Source: Hyphomicrobiales bacterium
GTDB taxonomy: Bacteria > Pseudomonadota > Alphaproteobacteria > Rhizobiales > Rhizobiaceae
NCBI GenBank assembly: GCA_900469445.1
Contig: UBXM01000032.1
Span: forward strand, 1-39,640
DNA length: 39,640 nt
Reading direction: 5' to 3'
Position numbers and translations under genes: made by a program. Positions 15,571-24,078 of this stretch are shown here, piece after piece (positions within the stretch are counted from its first letter, which is position 1; each line of letters opens with the position of its first letter). The notes below the pieces were generated by a model. It was given only the letters and a program-made list of their open reading frames with translations. It made no database searches and was not told where the DNA came from.

Positions 15571-15936
15571 TCAAGATGCGCCACGCAAAAGATTATCGAT
15601 ACTCGCCAATAATTCCTCCTCACGATACGGTTTATCTAGCACCGCATCGAACATTTCAGGCTCAGCACGCCCGATGCTGCCTTGAGCGCCGCTCGTCAGG
15701 ATGATCGGAATAGTTCTCAATTCAGCATTGGCGCGCATCGCCCGAGCTAGTTCGAGGCCAGTCATCAGCGGCATCATGAAGTCCGTCACAACAAGAGCTG
15801 GCCTGAGCTTTTTGACGAGGTCCAGTGCTGCGACACCGTGGGATGCGGCTTCAACCTCATGACCCGCGTCCTCCAGCATCATTGCCAGGACGTCCTGTAT
15901 CAGAAACTCGTCTTCGGCAATTACGATCAGCGCCAT
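15571..15936 (-). CDS. single-domain response regulator
   Basis: A 121-residue CheY-like receiver starting MALIVIAEDEFLIQDVLAMM. The acidic pair (EDE), the phospho-acceptor Asp in VVTDFMMP, the Thr/Ser position (LTSG) and the Lys in LDKPY are all present. There is no output domain, so it should act by protein-protein contact or as a phosphate sink. It lies 30 bases downstream of the KaiC-like gene on the same strand and is probably co-transcribed. The ribosome binding site is weak. Confidence 0.93.
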   Translation of the reverse strand: MALIVIAEDEFLIQDVLAMMLEDAGHEVEAASHGVAALDLVKKLRPALVVTDFMMPLMTGLELARAMRANAELRTIPIILTSGAQGSIGRAEPEMFDAVLDKPYREEELLASIDNLLRGAS

Positions 15937-15966
15937 TCGTACGTCATTCCGTTCCTGAGTAGTCGA

Positions 15967-17460
15967 TCAATCTCTTGATCCGACACCTGTCGAAGCGCCA
16001 CTTAGCGGCTCTAGCGGTAACCTGACGCTCAGGCCATTGTTCCCGATCACGACCTCATGGATGACAGGTTCGAAAGCGCTGTCTCTAACCTTCAACACCG
16101 AGATCGACCTTTTATATTTCGAGCCAACCTCGACCTGTCTCAGCATGATGAGATTATCCAAAAGGCTCGATATTTCGGAACCGGGTGCCGTCACGGTCGG
16201 ACCGAAGAGGTCGCGCAGCTCCCAAGTCGCTACAGTGGTGACCCCTAATGCCCGCAGTTCATTCGTGAGTGCGGCAAAGAATTCCACCAGTCGAGACGAT
16301 GATATAGCGGCACGTTCGAAGCCGCCAAGCCCATCGATGAGAAGTCTTTTGACGCCACGCTGCTTGACTGCTTGAAGCAAGCGGTGTCCCAGCTTGTCGA
16401 GCAGGTTCTCGACCATAGGGTTCCAGACCATCTCAAGCGATCCATCATCCACCAGAGAGTGGAGATCCAGATCAAGGGCACGCGCTTTCGCCTCAACACG
16501 ACGAGGCGTTTCATAAAATCCGAACAGCAGGCCAGGCTCGTCCCTTCTGGCACCACTAAGAAAGTTGAGTCCCAGCGACGTCTTACCAGCGCCCGAGGGA
16601 CCAAAAAGCAGCGTGACTGATCCGGTCGGAAGACCACCACCGATCAGCTCATCCAGTCCAGCGACCCTTGACGGGACACGAGGTGCTTCGGGATTGTCGT
16701 CATCCGATGGCTTGGCGTAGGCGATCTCAAGACGCGGAAATATCTCGACGCCACTCGAAGATATCTCGAATTGATGATATCCACCCATCGCGCCACTGCC
16801 GCGTGACTTACGCACCTGAAGCCGCCGAACAGTCCGAACGCCTGCCAACTCATCATGGAGATCGATGACGCCATCGACCATTGTATGTTCAGGACTGTCG
16901 TCGGAGACACGAGTGCTCGCAAGGAACAAAACTGTACAGCCGACGAAGGCGGCCTGGCTTTGTACCTCGGCCACAAAAGTCTTGACGTCAAGGATCGTGT
17001 CCGCGCGGTCGCGCGCGTTGAGAAGCCCGTCGAAGACAAGGAGCGAAGCATCCTGTCGCTTGATTTCCTTCCTCAAAAGATCGACGACCGCGGATAGACC
17101 CTCGTCGCGTAACGTTTGAAAGACACTGACGTAAGAAACGGAGATGCCAAGCTGGCTTCGATCGAAAAAATCGAGCGTTCCCAGCGACTGGAACAGCCGG
17201 TCATGAGTCTCGGCGAGCAACGTGACGTAGAGAACTTTTCGGCCACCCGCCGCGTTTGCAAAGGCAATCTGGTTGGACAGGATGGTTTTGCCAGCACCCG
17301 GGCTACCTTGGACGATATAAGACGCGCCCTCAATTAGCCCGCCGCCCAATACCTGGTCGAGGCCCGGAACCCCTGTCTGCAGTCTCGGAAGATGATTTGC
17401 CACTGGCCCTGTCCCGTCTCTAACTTCAGGTGTTAGATCGTCATGCGCGTCAAAAAGCAA
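15967..17460 (-). CDS. KaiC-like double-RecA ATPase
   Basis: A 497-residue cytoplasmic protein with two KaiC-type RecA domains. Walker A motifs are GSPGAGKT (52-59) and GPSGAGKT (287-294); Walker B strands are LLVFDGL and RLLIDGLG (Asp376). Proteobacterial KaiC homologues lack kaiA and usually act as signalling ATPases, often beside a receiver or histidine kinase, as here. The start is a problem. The first usable codon is TTG at 17460 without a ribosome binding site, while a good AGGAGG upstream is not positioned for any start codon in this frame. Either the start is unusual or the 5' end has been altered. Confidence 0.88.
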   Translation of the reverse strand: MLFDAHDDLTPEVRDGTGPVANHLPRLQTGVPGLDQVLGGGLIEGASYIVQGSPGAGKTILSNQIAFANAAGGRKVLYVTLLAETHDRLFQSLGTLDFFDRSQLGISVSYVSVFQTLRDEGLSAVVDLLRKEIKRQDASLLVFDGLLNARDRADTILDVKTFVAEVQSQAAFVGCTVLFLASTRVSDDSPEHTMVDGVIDLHDELAGVRTVRRLQVRKSRGSGAMGGYHQFEISSSGVEIFPRLEIAYAKPSDDDNPEAPRVPSRVAGLDELIGGGLPTGSVTLLFGPSGAGKTSLGLNFLSGARRDEPGLLFGFYETPRRVEAKARALDLDLHSLVDDGSLEMVWNPMVENLLDKLGHRLLQAVKQRGVKRLLIDGLGGFERAAISSSRLVEFFAALTNELRALGVTTVATWELRDLFGPTVTAPGSEISSLLDNLIMLRQVEVGSKYKRSISVLKVRDSAFEPVIHEVVIGNNGLSVRLPLEPLSGASTGVGSRD

Positions 17461-17981
17461 TGCGCGAATGCTGGTGGAAACGTATTCCCCAAGGGGGTGA
17501 GGCCTCCTGATGTAACAGAAGTATGATCAGGATACATTGGTTATTGATGATGTCGAATACGCTCAAATCTCTGTCAAGAGACGGGCGGCTTCGCTCGCCA
17601 AGCAGAATCCGCTCACGTACCCCTACATCAGCGATAGGACGAATGGACGCTTGCGCTTTCAAGCCAGCGAACTACAGGGTGATGCGGAAGTCGCACTCAC
17701 TTGGAACGCTGATCGAGATTTGCGGTAAAGACTTTGTGCATAACCCTTGCGAGCGCTTTTCCTACCGGCGCCTCAAAAGCGATATCTGGCTCGGCGCGCG
17801 GCAAGCGTCTGCTCAAACAGTGCCTCGCGCTCGGTTCCCGCTAGGAAATAGCGCAACGACTATCGTTTAAGCAGCGGTCGATGTAGCACCGCATTGACCC
17901 CGTGATCGATCGTAAGACTTGGGCATGCTGCACCCTCCCATTCGCATGCGGGATTACGTATGAACTCCCTGTCATCAGCGC
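17461..17981. other. intergenic, short unassigned frames
   Basis: About 520 bases. A plus-strand frame from about 17528 to 17728 reads VIDDVEYAQISVKRRAASLA, then YPYISDRTNGRLRF, and looks partly protein-like but has no start. An overlapping frame (17523-17870) is rich in Arg and Ser and less convincing. A GGAAC at 17704 is followed by GGTA, a near miss for the stress promoter. Confidence 0.3.
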
Positions 17982-18170
17982 CTACGCGTTCGGTTGCTGC
18001 TGATGCATTGACATTCGATGAAGCAGGGCGGCGAGTCGAGTAAAGCAGGCCGCTGACACCAATCCGTTCAAGAGCCTACTGCAGAAGGAGAGAATGACCG
18101 ATGCAGTAACTATGCCGAGCCAAGATGCCGCTTTGCACAAGTCGAGGCTGTCTCGCAACCGGGTTTTCAA
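17982..18170 (-). CDS. possible small membrane protein coupled to the alpha-CTD-like gene
   Basis: A 62-residue frame that would start with TTG overlapping the TGA of the upstream gene (TTGA at 18170-18167). After a charged start (KTRLRDSLDLCK) comes a hydrophobic stretch (AASWLGIVTASVILSFCSRL and a second weaker segment). The overlap is the same type seen elsewhere in this window except for the rarer TTG. No family is recognised. It could be a chance open frame. Confidence 0.35.
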   Translation of the reverse strand: MKTRLRDSLDLCKAASWLGIVTASVILSFCSRLLNGLVSAACFTRLAALLHRMSMHQQQPNA

Positions 18171-18418
18171 TGATGAGTTGATTGGTTCGTCATCTCGGTC
18201 ATCCGACTGATCTCATTTCGGATGAGTGCGAGCGAGCGCCGACCAATACCAGGTACCTCCAAAAGCTCCTGGTCCGAGAGAGCAGCGATTACACTCATTC
18301 TCTTGATGCCGCTCTGTCTTAGCACGCGGACGACCCACTGTGGCAGACTGCTCCTAATCACCAAATCGGTCGGTCGGGCCGCTGGCTCTTTCCCCCAATG
18401 AAACCGTCGCTTTGGCAT
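18167..18418 (-). CDS. stand-alone protein resembling the RNA polymerase alpha C-terminal domain
   Basis: An 83-residue protein starting MPKRRFHWGKEPAARP. Residues about 25-75 match the alpha-CTD helix-hairpin-helix pattern: SLPQWVVRVLRQSGIKRMSV, then ALSDQELLEVPGIGRRSLAL. In RpoA this fold binds UP-element DNA and activators. A free copy might modulate transcription or bind DNA by itself, but that is inference. The start at 18418 is chosen because GAGG lies 8 bases upstream; an ATG at 18436 lacks one. A predicted stress-sigma promoter lies just upstream (18472-18448). Confidence 0.7.
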   Translation of the reverse strand: MPKRRFHWGKEPAARPTDLVIRSSLPQWVVRVLRQSGIKRMSVIAALSDQELLEVPGIGRRSLALIRNEISRMTEMTNQSTHH

Positions 18419-18447
18419 CTGCGCCTCGATGTGCATGATCGGTTAAA

Positions 18448-18472
18448 AACTGAGGTGACGGCTGACAGTTCC
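18448..18472 (-). promoter_or_regulatory. predicted stress-sigma promoter for the alpha-CTD-like gene
   Basis: On the minus strand GGAAC (18472-18468), 16 bases, AGTT (18451-18448). It predicts a start near 18441, about 23 bases before the ATG at 18418. Confidence 0.5.
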
Positions 18473-18518
18473 CCAGTTTAAAGAAGCTAAATCGTTTTAT
18501 GTGTTGCGGCCTTCACGG

Positions 18519-19550
18519 CTAGTAGGAGCTAGCATAGATCTGGTCGATAACGTCCGCGACATGAACAAGATGTTCAGCCTCAGGATCGAAGTTCTTGCTT
18601 ACAACGAGTTGCCGCACCCAGGCAGTTGCTGCTCGTCCACCCCAATCATCCGGTCCCTCTGCTAGGCGCTCCGTAGCCGTTCCCGAAAAGCGTTCGGCGC
18701 CAAAGTTGTAGAAAGACCCTCCGACGTTGCGCATTGCGGCTCCGCCGGCCGTGCCATAAAAGCTCGCGTCGATGATACAGTCTTGACCGGCGTGGAGACG
18801 CCAGGAGCAAGCAAGCCGAACGACAGCGCCATTCGCAAGAACGAGTGTCGCCAATGCATAGTCCTCAACCCCGTCAGGTGCACTGGACAACGGCCGTGCC
18901 TGCGCCAATAGGTTACTCGTGACGCTGATTACCTCGGGGAAGTCAAGGGCCCAAAGAGCAAGATCAATCAGATGGACTCCGAGATCAATGACACATCCGC
19001 CACCGGAAAGCGTCTTGTCGTAGAACCATGGCTTGTCCGGTCCGTAGGCATTGTGGAACGTCAAGTCGATAGCGCTAACTTGACCTAGATGCTGCGACCG
19101 CAGCAATGACTTGATCTGTTGCATCGCCTCGGTATGCCGGTAGGACAGGTCCACCCCAATGAGCCGGTCTGCCGTTCTCGCGGCCTCGACGACAGCCCTA
19201 GCTTCCCCCGCCGTGCGGCCCAGTGGCTTCTGACAAAAAACTGCGAGCCCGGTTTTGAGCGCACGAATGGATTGTTCAGCATGTTGGGCGCTGGGCGTGG
19301 CTATAACGACACCATCCAGCTCAAGTGCGAGCAGCTCATCCAAGTCGGAGACTATCGTTGCTCGGGGCGCAATTTTTGTTGCCGTCTTCAGCATCTCGGG
19401 AGAGGGATCGGCGATCCCAACGGCCTCAACCATTCCGGTCAAGAGCATGGCTTCCATACGATGCCGGCCAATCCAGCCAACGCCCAGGAAACCGACGCGT
19501 GCTGGTCGCGTGACTGGCTGCACTTGATCTTGCGTCACGATTCTTTTCAT
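18519..19550 (-). CDS. Gfo/Idh/MocA-family oxidoreductase
   Basis: A 343-residue NAD(P)-dependent sugar or sugar-nucleotide oxidoreductase, probably cytoplasmic. The Rossmann motif GVGWIGRHRM is near residue 24. The conserved EKP site appears as CQKPLG, where the Lys is kept but the Glu is replaced by Gln. A C-terminal alpha/beta domain (IDLTFHNAYGPDKPWFYDKT, GGCVIDLGVHLIDLALW) has the conserved D..VH..D pattern. The ATG overlaps the stop of the upstream dehydrogenase as ATGA, so the two are translated together. Context suggests it oxidises or reduces a sugar intermediate of the adjacent glycosyl pathway. The substrate is unknown. Confidence 0.9.
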   Translation of the reverse strand: MKRIVTQDQVQPVTRPARVGFLGVGWIGRHRMEAMLLTGMVEAVGIADPSPEMLKTATKIAPRATIVSDLDELLALELDGVVIATPSAQHAEQSIRALKTGLAVFCQKPLGRTAGEARAVVEAARTADRLIGVDLSYRHTEAMQQIKSLLRSQHLGQVSAIDLTFHNAYGPDKPWFYDKTLSGGGCVIDLGVHLIDLALWALDFPEVISVTSNLLAQARPLSSAPDGVEDYALATLVLANGAVVRLACSWRLHAGQDCIIDASFYGTAGGAAMRNVGGSFYNFGAERFSGTATERLAEGPDDWGGRAATAWVRQLVVSKNFDPEAEHLVHVADVIDQIYASSY

Positions 19551-20536
19551 GGATTTACCACCAGTGCCTTAATAAAGTTCCCGGGACGGTCACGTGTGTC
19601 GTTGAGGGCTTGGCCAAGCTGGGCGAGAGGATAGTGGTTCGTATAGAGCGGGGAGGGATCGAGATGCCCTTTGACCACGGCTTCGACCGCGTCGCGGATT
19701 CCCTCGATGTAGATGGCGGGATCGCGCTCATGAGCATTGACGACGTCGAGGCCGCGCCAATTCCAAAGCTGCATGTTAACCTGTCGGGGACCGTCCTGAT
19801 GATAGCCGGCAATGATAAGGCGTCCGCGCTCCATGGTCAGTTCGCCGGCCAGGTCCAGCGGCCATTGAATGCCCACCGCCTCAATCACCCTGTCGCAGAA
19901 GCGACCCTGCGTGATTGTTTTAACTTCTTCGATGATGCGCCAGTGATTGTCCATGATGATTGTCTCGTCCGCACCCATTCGTTTAGCCGCTTTGAGCGAC
20001 TCCTTACGGCGAGAGATGGCGATGACGCGGGCTCCGGCCTTGGCCGCAAGCTGCGTTAATAATGCGCCCAGAAAGCCGACGCCCACGACAGCCACAGTTT
20101 GTCCAGCACGTATGTCCGAGCGCTTGAAGATGTTCATCGCGCAGCCGAGTGGTTCTCCAGGAAAAGGTTTACCATCCAGCGCCGCGGGAAGGGGCACCAC
20201 CATGTCGACGGGCGCATAATCGTGGCTGGCATATGCATGGTAGCTCAAGACGGCGACGCGCTCCCCAACGCGGATATTGTCTATTCCTGGCCCAAGAGCA
20301 TCGACCCGACCCCAACCCTCATGGCCAAGACCACCCGGATCAGTTGGAAACTGCATCCATTCAGGGCCCGACCATGGTGCCAAGTTGGAGGCGCAAACAC
20401 CTGTTCCCTCAAGTTTCACCCTGACCTCATTGGGGCCGGGCTCCCTCAGCTCAATCGCTTTCAATTTGGCTTCTCCAGGCCCAGAAATAACAACCGCGCT
20501 CGGCCTCGCCGCGCATGGGTTTGAAATCATAGTCAT
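19547..20536 (-). CDS. medium-chain alcohol/sugar dehydrogenase
   Basis: A 329-residue zinc-type medium-chain dehydrogenase. The N-terminal catalytic fold has the zinc-ligand Cys in GTGVCASNL and the GHEGWGRV motif. The nucleotide fold has GVGFLGALLTQLAAKAGARV. The four-Cys structural zinc lobe is absent, as in several sorbitol- or threonine-type relatives. AGGAG sits 5 bases before the ATG at 20536, so this start is preferred over the GTG at 20542. It is first gene of the leftward wing, coupled to the Gfo/Idh gene by an ATGA overlap, and preceded by a predicted stress-sigma promoter (20598-20574). Substrate unknown. Confidence 0.88.
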   Translation of the reverse strand: MTMISNPCAARPSAVVISGPGEAKLKAIELREPGPNEVRVKLEGTGVCASNLAPWSGPEWMQFPTDPGGLGHEGWGRVDALGPGIDNIRVGERVAVLSYHAYASHDYAPVDMVVPLPAALDGKPFPGEPLGCAMNIFKRSDIRAGQTVAVVGVGFLGALLTQLAAKAGARVIAISRRKESLKAAKRMGADETIIMDNHWRIIEEVKTITQGRFCDRVIEAVGIQWPLDLAGELTMERGRLIIAGYHQDGPRQVNMQLWNWRGLDVVNAHERDPAIYIEGIRDAVEAVVKGHLDPSPLYTNHYPLAQLGQALNDTRDRPGNFIKALVVNP

Positions 20537-20573
20537 GCTCACTCCTTGTCTGCGTCACGGGCGACTCGTCGCG

Positions 20574-20598
20574 AACCGAGTTGAGCTGCAAGAGTTCC
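20574..20598 (-). promoter_or_regulatory. predicted stress-sigma promoter of the leftward sugar wing
   Basis: On the minus strand GGAAC (20598-20594), 16 bases, GGTT (20577-20574). The inferred start near 20568 is about 32 bases before the dehydrogenase ATG. Confidence 0.6.
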
Positions 20599-20769
20599 GG
20601 ACGATGACAAAGAAGAAGATGGTAAGGCTCTGATTGTCTAATTCGTGAGTGCAATGCGTGAGGACTTCCACTCACCGCCTCTACTGTCCACTTAAGCTAA
20701 GGGCTACGCCAGCTTGATGATATCGTCGGCATTGAGATGCAACGCTCCCTGTTGTCGTGCTTGCGAAAG

Positions 20770-20788
20770 GTGATCGTGACCTGATCAC
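20770..20788. promoter_or_regulatory. inverted repeat in the divergent sugar promoter region
   Basis: GTGATC and GATCAC are separated by 7 bases, midway between the two divergent predicted promoters. The size and symmetry suit a dimeric regulator. No regulator gene is adjacent, so the role is speculative. Confidence 0.3.
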
Positions 20789-20824
20789 TAGTAGTTTCTC
20801 CGAGTGCTGTGTTTTCCGGATGAA

Positions 20825-20845
20825 GTCTTTGATGAAGTCAAAGAC
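20825..20845. promoter_or_regulatory. 8-bp inverted repeat just upstream of the rightward promoter
   Basis: GTCTTTGA and TCAAAGAC are separated by 5 bases and end 21 bases before the predicted -35 element at 20867. This is a plausible operator position for an activator; it could also form a small hairpin if transcribed. Confidence 0.4.
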
Positions 20846-20866
20846 AATAAAGATGTCATTGATGAA

Positions 20867-20891
20867 GGAACTATCCCGTCCCGCTCCAGTT
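20867..20891 (+). promoter_or_regulatory. predicted stress-sigma promoter of the rightward sugar operon
   Basis: GGAAC (20867-20871), 16 bases, AGTT (20888-20891). The start would be near 20898, some 38 bases before the ATG at 20936. This also excludes the longer frame from 20804. Confidence 0.55.
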
Positions 20892-20935
20892 CGGCGCCCC
20901 AATACGTTACTTCAATGGCTTTGAAGGGGTCCCCC

Positions 20936-22042
20936 ATGGCGAAGATTCTCATAACCGGTGGATGCGGCTTTATTGGTCGGCATGTAGCGGAAGAACTTCT
21001 GGAACAGGGTTACAAGGTCCGTATCCTGGACGCCTTAATCGAGCAGGTGCATGGCGACGCGGAGGCAGCTTTCTCCGGAGCCGCCGAAGTGATCCGCGGG
21101 GACGTGAGAGACAAGGTTGTCGTGGAACAAGCTCTCGCTGGCGTGGAAGGTGTAATACACCTTGCTGCTGAAGTCGGTGTTGGTCAATCCATGTACGAGA
21201 TCGCTCGTTATGTCGGGGGCAATGATTTAGGCACCGCCGTGCTTCTTGAAGCGATGATCGGCAAGCAGATCAGGCGCATTGTCGTCGCGTCGTCCATGAG
21301 CGTCTATGGTGAGGGGCGGTACCAGACACGCGACGGACGCCCGCTCGATCTGGTGCGGCGAAAGGCTGAGCAGATCAAATCGGGCCAATGGGCTCCAACT
21401 GGTCCCGATGACGAAGAACTCGTTCCGGTTCCGACCGATGAGGAAAAGCCGGTTGATCTCGCTTCCATCTATGCCTTGACGAAATATGCTCAAGAAAAAC
21501 AGGTGTTGATCTTTGGGGAGGCATACGGCGTCGAAGCCGTCGCACTTCGCCTCTTTAATGTTTTCGGTGCCGGCCAGGCGCTGTCCAATCCTTACACGGG
21601 CGTACTTGCCAACTTCGCGTCGCGACTTGCCAATGACCAACCGCCAATGATTTTCGAGGATGGCCGGCAGCGTCGTGATTTCGTCCACGTGCGCGATGTC
21701 GCCCGCGGCTTCCGACTTGCGATGGAAAAGCCGGCAGCAAGTGGCCACGTGATTAATATCGGCAGTGGCCAAGCCTACACGATTGCCGAGGTTGCCGCCT
21801 TTCTGGCGGAAGCCATGGGGGTTCCCGAAATTTCTCCCGACATCATGAACAAAGCGCGCTCAGGCGATATCCGCAATTGCTTTGCGGATATTTCCAAAGC
21901 GCGTGAGTTGTTGGGTTTCGAGCCCCGGCACCGACTTGAGAATTCGATCGGGCCGTTTGCGGAATGGGTCCGCAGCACTGACGCCATCGACCGCGGCGCG
22001 GAGATGAAGCGGCAACTGGAAGAGCGGGGCCTCGTATCATGA
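20936..22042 (+). CDS. NAD-dependent nucleotide-sugar epimerase/dehydratase
   Basis: A 368-residue extended short-chain dehydrogenase. The NAD motif GGCGFIG is at about 8-14, the active-site Ser/Thr region is VASSMSVYGEG, and the YALTK catalytic pair is at about 187. The insert between them (residues 130-180) is acidic and longer than in standard UDP-glucose 4-epimerase. The substrate binding part LRLFNVFGAGQ followed by QRRDFVHVRDVA is typical of nucleotide-sugar enzymes. AAGGGG lies about 6 bases before the ATG. It is first gene of the rightward operon and overlaps the next as ATGA. The exact sugar nucleotide cannot be read from sequence. Confidence 0.9.
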   Translation: MAKILITGGCGFIGRHVAEELLEQGYKVRILDALIEQVHGDAEAAFSGAAEVIRGDVRDKVVVEQALAGVEGVIHLAAEVGVGQSMYEIARYVGGNDLGTAVLLEAMIGKQIRRIVVASSMSVYGEGRYQTRDGRPLDLVRRKAEQIKSGQWAPTGPDDEELVPVPTDEEKPVDLASIYALTKYAQEKQVLIFGEAYGVEAVALRLFNVFGAGQALSNPYTGVLANFASRLANDQPPMIFEDGRQRRDFVHVRDVARGFRLAMEKPAASGHVINIGSGQAYTIAEVAAFLAEAMGVPEISPDIMNKARSGDIRNCFADISKARELLGFEPRHRLENSIGPFAEWVRSTDAIDRGAEMKRQLEERGLVS

Positions 22043-24078
22043 CGGAGCCTCACCAAACCGCTGCCCGCGATTCTCGCAAGTATGGTTTTGTGGAATGGTT
22101 CCGGCCCGGCGAATACGAACGCACGGAGCGCCTACTGCCGCAGATCATCGCCAGCGGTGCAAGCTATCTCCGCACGCATCTTTCTTGGGCCGAATACCTT
22201 GCTCCCGGCGGCGAGGGATGGTTCGACTGGCTGATGCCGCAGCTCGGCAGCCAGATCGACCTGCTGCCCTGCCTCCATTACACTCCGCCGTCAATGTCCC
22301 GGACAGGCCGGGTCAACGGGCCGCCGCAGGACCTGAAGTCCTATGCAGACTTTCTGGATCATGTGCTGACCCGCTACGGCAAGCATTTTACCCATGTGGA
22401 ACTGTGGAACGAGCCCAACAACCTGCTCGATTGGGATTGGCGCGAAGACGCAGATTTCCTGCTGTTTTCCGAGATGGTCGGAGGTGCTGCTTATTGGGCC
22501 AAGCAGCGCGGCTTCAAGCCGGTGCTGGGTGGGCCTTGCCCATTCGATCCCTATTGGTTGAACATGATGGGTGAGCGCGGCGTCCTCAACGTTGTAGACG
22601 CCGTCGGCTTTCATGGCTTCCCCGGCACCTGGGACAGCGAAGAGGGAACCTGGGGCGGCTGGGACATGCATCTGGGCGAAATGCGCCGGATCATCGATCG
22701 CTTCAGTCCTGCATCCGAGATCTGGATCACCGAAACCGGTTACTCTACTTGGCGCACCGACGATATGGAGCAGGCGCGCAGATTCATGAAGGCGCTAACC
22801 GTTCCGGCAGACCGCATGTACTGGTATTCCTGGCAGGACGTGGCGCCGGACGTTCCGGTCCAGGAAGGGTTGTGGTTTGATCCTCGGCACTATCACCTGG
22901 GTGCAGTTACGTACGACAATCAGCCGAAGCTGCTGGCTCGGCTGCTGCTCGAAGGTGGTGTGTCCCGGGTTGAGGTTGTGGCCAAGCTTGCTACGCCGAA
23001 CCTGTCCACCGGCGCCTCACCGATCTTGATCACCGGCGGTAGCGGCTTCATCGGCTCGAACCTTGCGGACAGTTTCCTCAAGGACGGCGAAGACGTGATA
23101 ATCCTCGACAACCTGGGGCGCTCAGGTGTGGACCAGAACCTCGAATGGCTGACACAGCGCCACGGCGGCCGGGTTCATCCGGTGCTCGCCGACGTTCGCG
23201 ACCTGCGCGGTATAGAAGCAGCGTTCAGCGATGCAAAGGCCGTCTTCCACCTGGCGGCGCAGACGGCGGTGACAACTAGCCTCGTGCACCCAATCGATGA
23301 CTTCGAAGCAAACGCGCGGGGTACAATTAACGTGCTTGAATCGGTCCGCAAGGCTGGCAAGCGCGCGCCGGTTATCTTCGCCAGCACCAACAAGGTCTAT
23401 GGCGCGTTGGAGGACGTGCAGATGCTTGAACTAGACGACCGGCATATCCCGGTCGACGAGGCGATCCGTGCACACGGGATCGGCGAAGCCCGCCCGATCA
23501 ACTTCTGCACCCCCTATGGTTGCTCCAAAGGCGTCGCAGACCAGTATGTGCTGGATTATGCGAAGTCCTACGACGTGCCGACGGCCGTACTGAGGATGAG
23601 TTGCATCTACGGACCCCGCCAGTTTGGCACGGAAGACCAGGGCTGGGTGGCCCATTTCCTCATTCGTGCGCTGGCCGGTGAAGAGATCTCCATCTACGGT
23701 GACGGCAAACAGGTGCGCGATATCCTGTATGTAGGCGATGCAGTTTCGGCCTATCGCGCGGTGCTCTCCGCCATTCAACAGGTCAAAGGAGAAGCCTTCA
23801 ACCTCGGCGGCGGTCCCCGCAATTCGGTGAGCATCCTCAGCGTACTGCGCGAGATCGAGAAACTGACGGGCCGGCCGCTGAACACGAAGTTCGGCGACTG
23901 GCGCGCTGGCGATCAATATTTCTTTGTGGCAGATACCCGGTCACTGGAGAGCCAGCTTGGCTGGGAAGCTAAGGTCCATTGGCGCCAAGGCCTCCAGCAC
24001 CTCGCAGAGTGGCTGGCCGACACCCGTTTCGGCGGACGCTCGGTGCTCCGGCAGGAAAAGCGGAAGGTTTCGGCATGA
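22039..24078 (+). CDS. glycoside hydrolase-epimerase fusion protein
   Basis: A 679-residue two-domain protein. Residues about 14-315 form a clan GH-A TIM barrel resembling GH39 beta-xylosidases, with the acid/base Glu125 in ELWNEPNN and the nucleophile Glu232 in ITETGYS. Residues about 328-670 form an extended short-chain dehydrogenase with GGSGFIG (333-339), FASTNKVYG and YGCSK (Tyr493, Lys497). Its PYGCSKG and MSCIYGPRQFGTEDQ segments resemble CDP-paratose/tyvelose 2-epimerases. No signal peptide is seen, so the hydrolase half should be cytoplasmic. It may act as a glycosidase or transglycosylase on the pathway intermediate. Both junctions are ATGA overlaps. Confidence 0.88.
   Translation: MTEPHQTAARDSRKYGFVEWFRPGEYERTERLLPQIIASGASYLRTHLSWAEYLAPGGEGWFDWLMPQLGSQIDLLPCLHYTPPSMSRTGRVNGPPQDLKSYADFLDHVLTRYGKHFTHVELWNEPNNLLDWDWREDADFLLFSEMVGGAAYWAKQRGFKPVLGGPCPFDPYWLNMMGERGVLNVVDAVGFHGFPGTWDSEEGTWGGWDMHLGEMRRIIDRFSPASEIWITETGYSTWRTDDMEQARRFMKALTVPADRMYWYSWQDVAPDVPVQEGLWFDPRHYHLGAVTYDNQPKLLARLLLEGGVSRVEVVAKLATPNLSTGASPILITGGSGFIGSNLADSFLKDGEDVIILDNLGRSGVDQNLEWLTQRHGGRVHPVLADVRDLRGIEAAFSDAKAVFHLAAQTAVTTSLVHPIDDFEANARGTINVLESVRKAGKRAPVIFASTNKVYGALEDVQMLELDDRHIPVDEAIRAHGIGEARPINFCTPYGCSKGVADQYVLDYAKSYDVPTAVLRMSCIYGPRQFGTEDQGWVAHFLIRALAGEEISIYGDGKQVRDILYVGDAVSAYRAVLSAIQQVKGEAFNLGGGPRNSVSILSVLREIEKLTGRPLNTKFGDWRAGDQYFFVADTRSLESQLGWEAKVHWRQGLQHLAEWLADTRFGGRSVLRQEKRKVSA

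Noticed and set aside
17704..17728. GGAAC-N16-GGTA as a tenth stress promoter
   Set aside because: The second T of the -10 core is missing and no credible gene follows on that strand.
22291..22671. minus-strand ORFs inside the sugar genes
   Set aside because: Antisense shadows caused by biased third codon positions; no ribosome binding sites or motifs.
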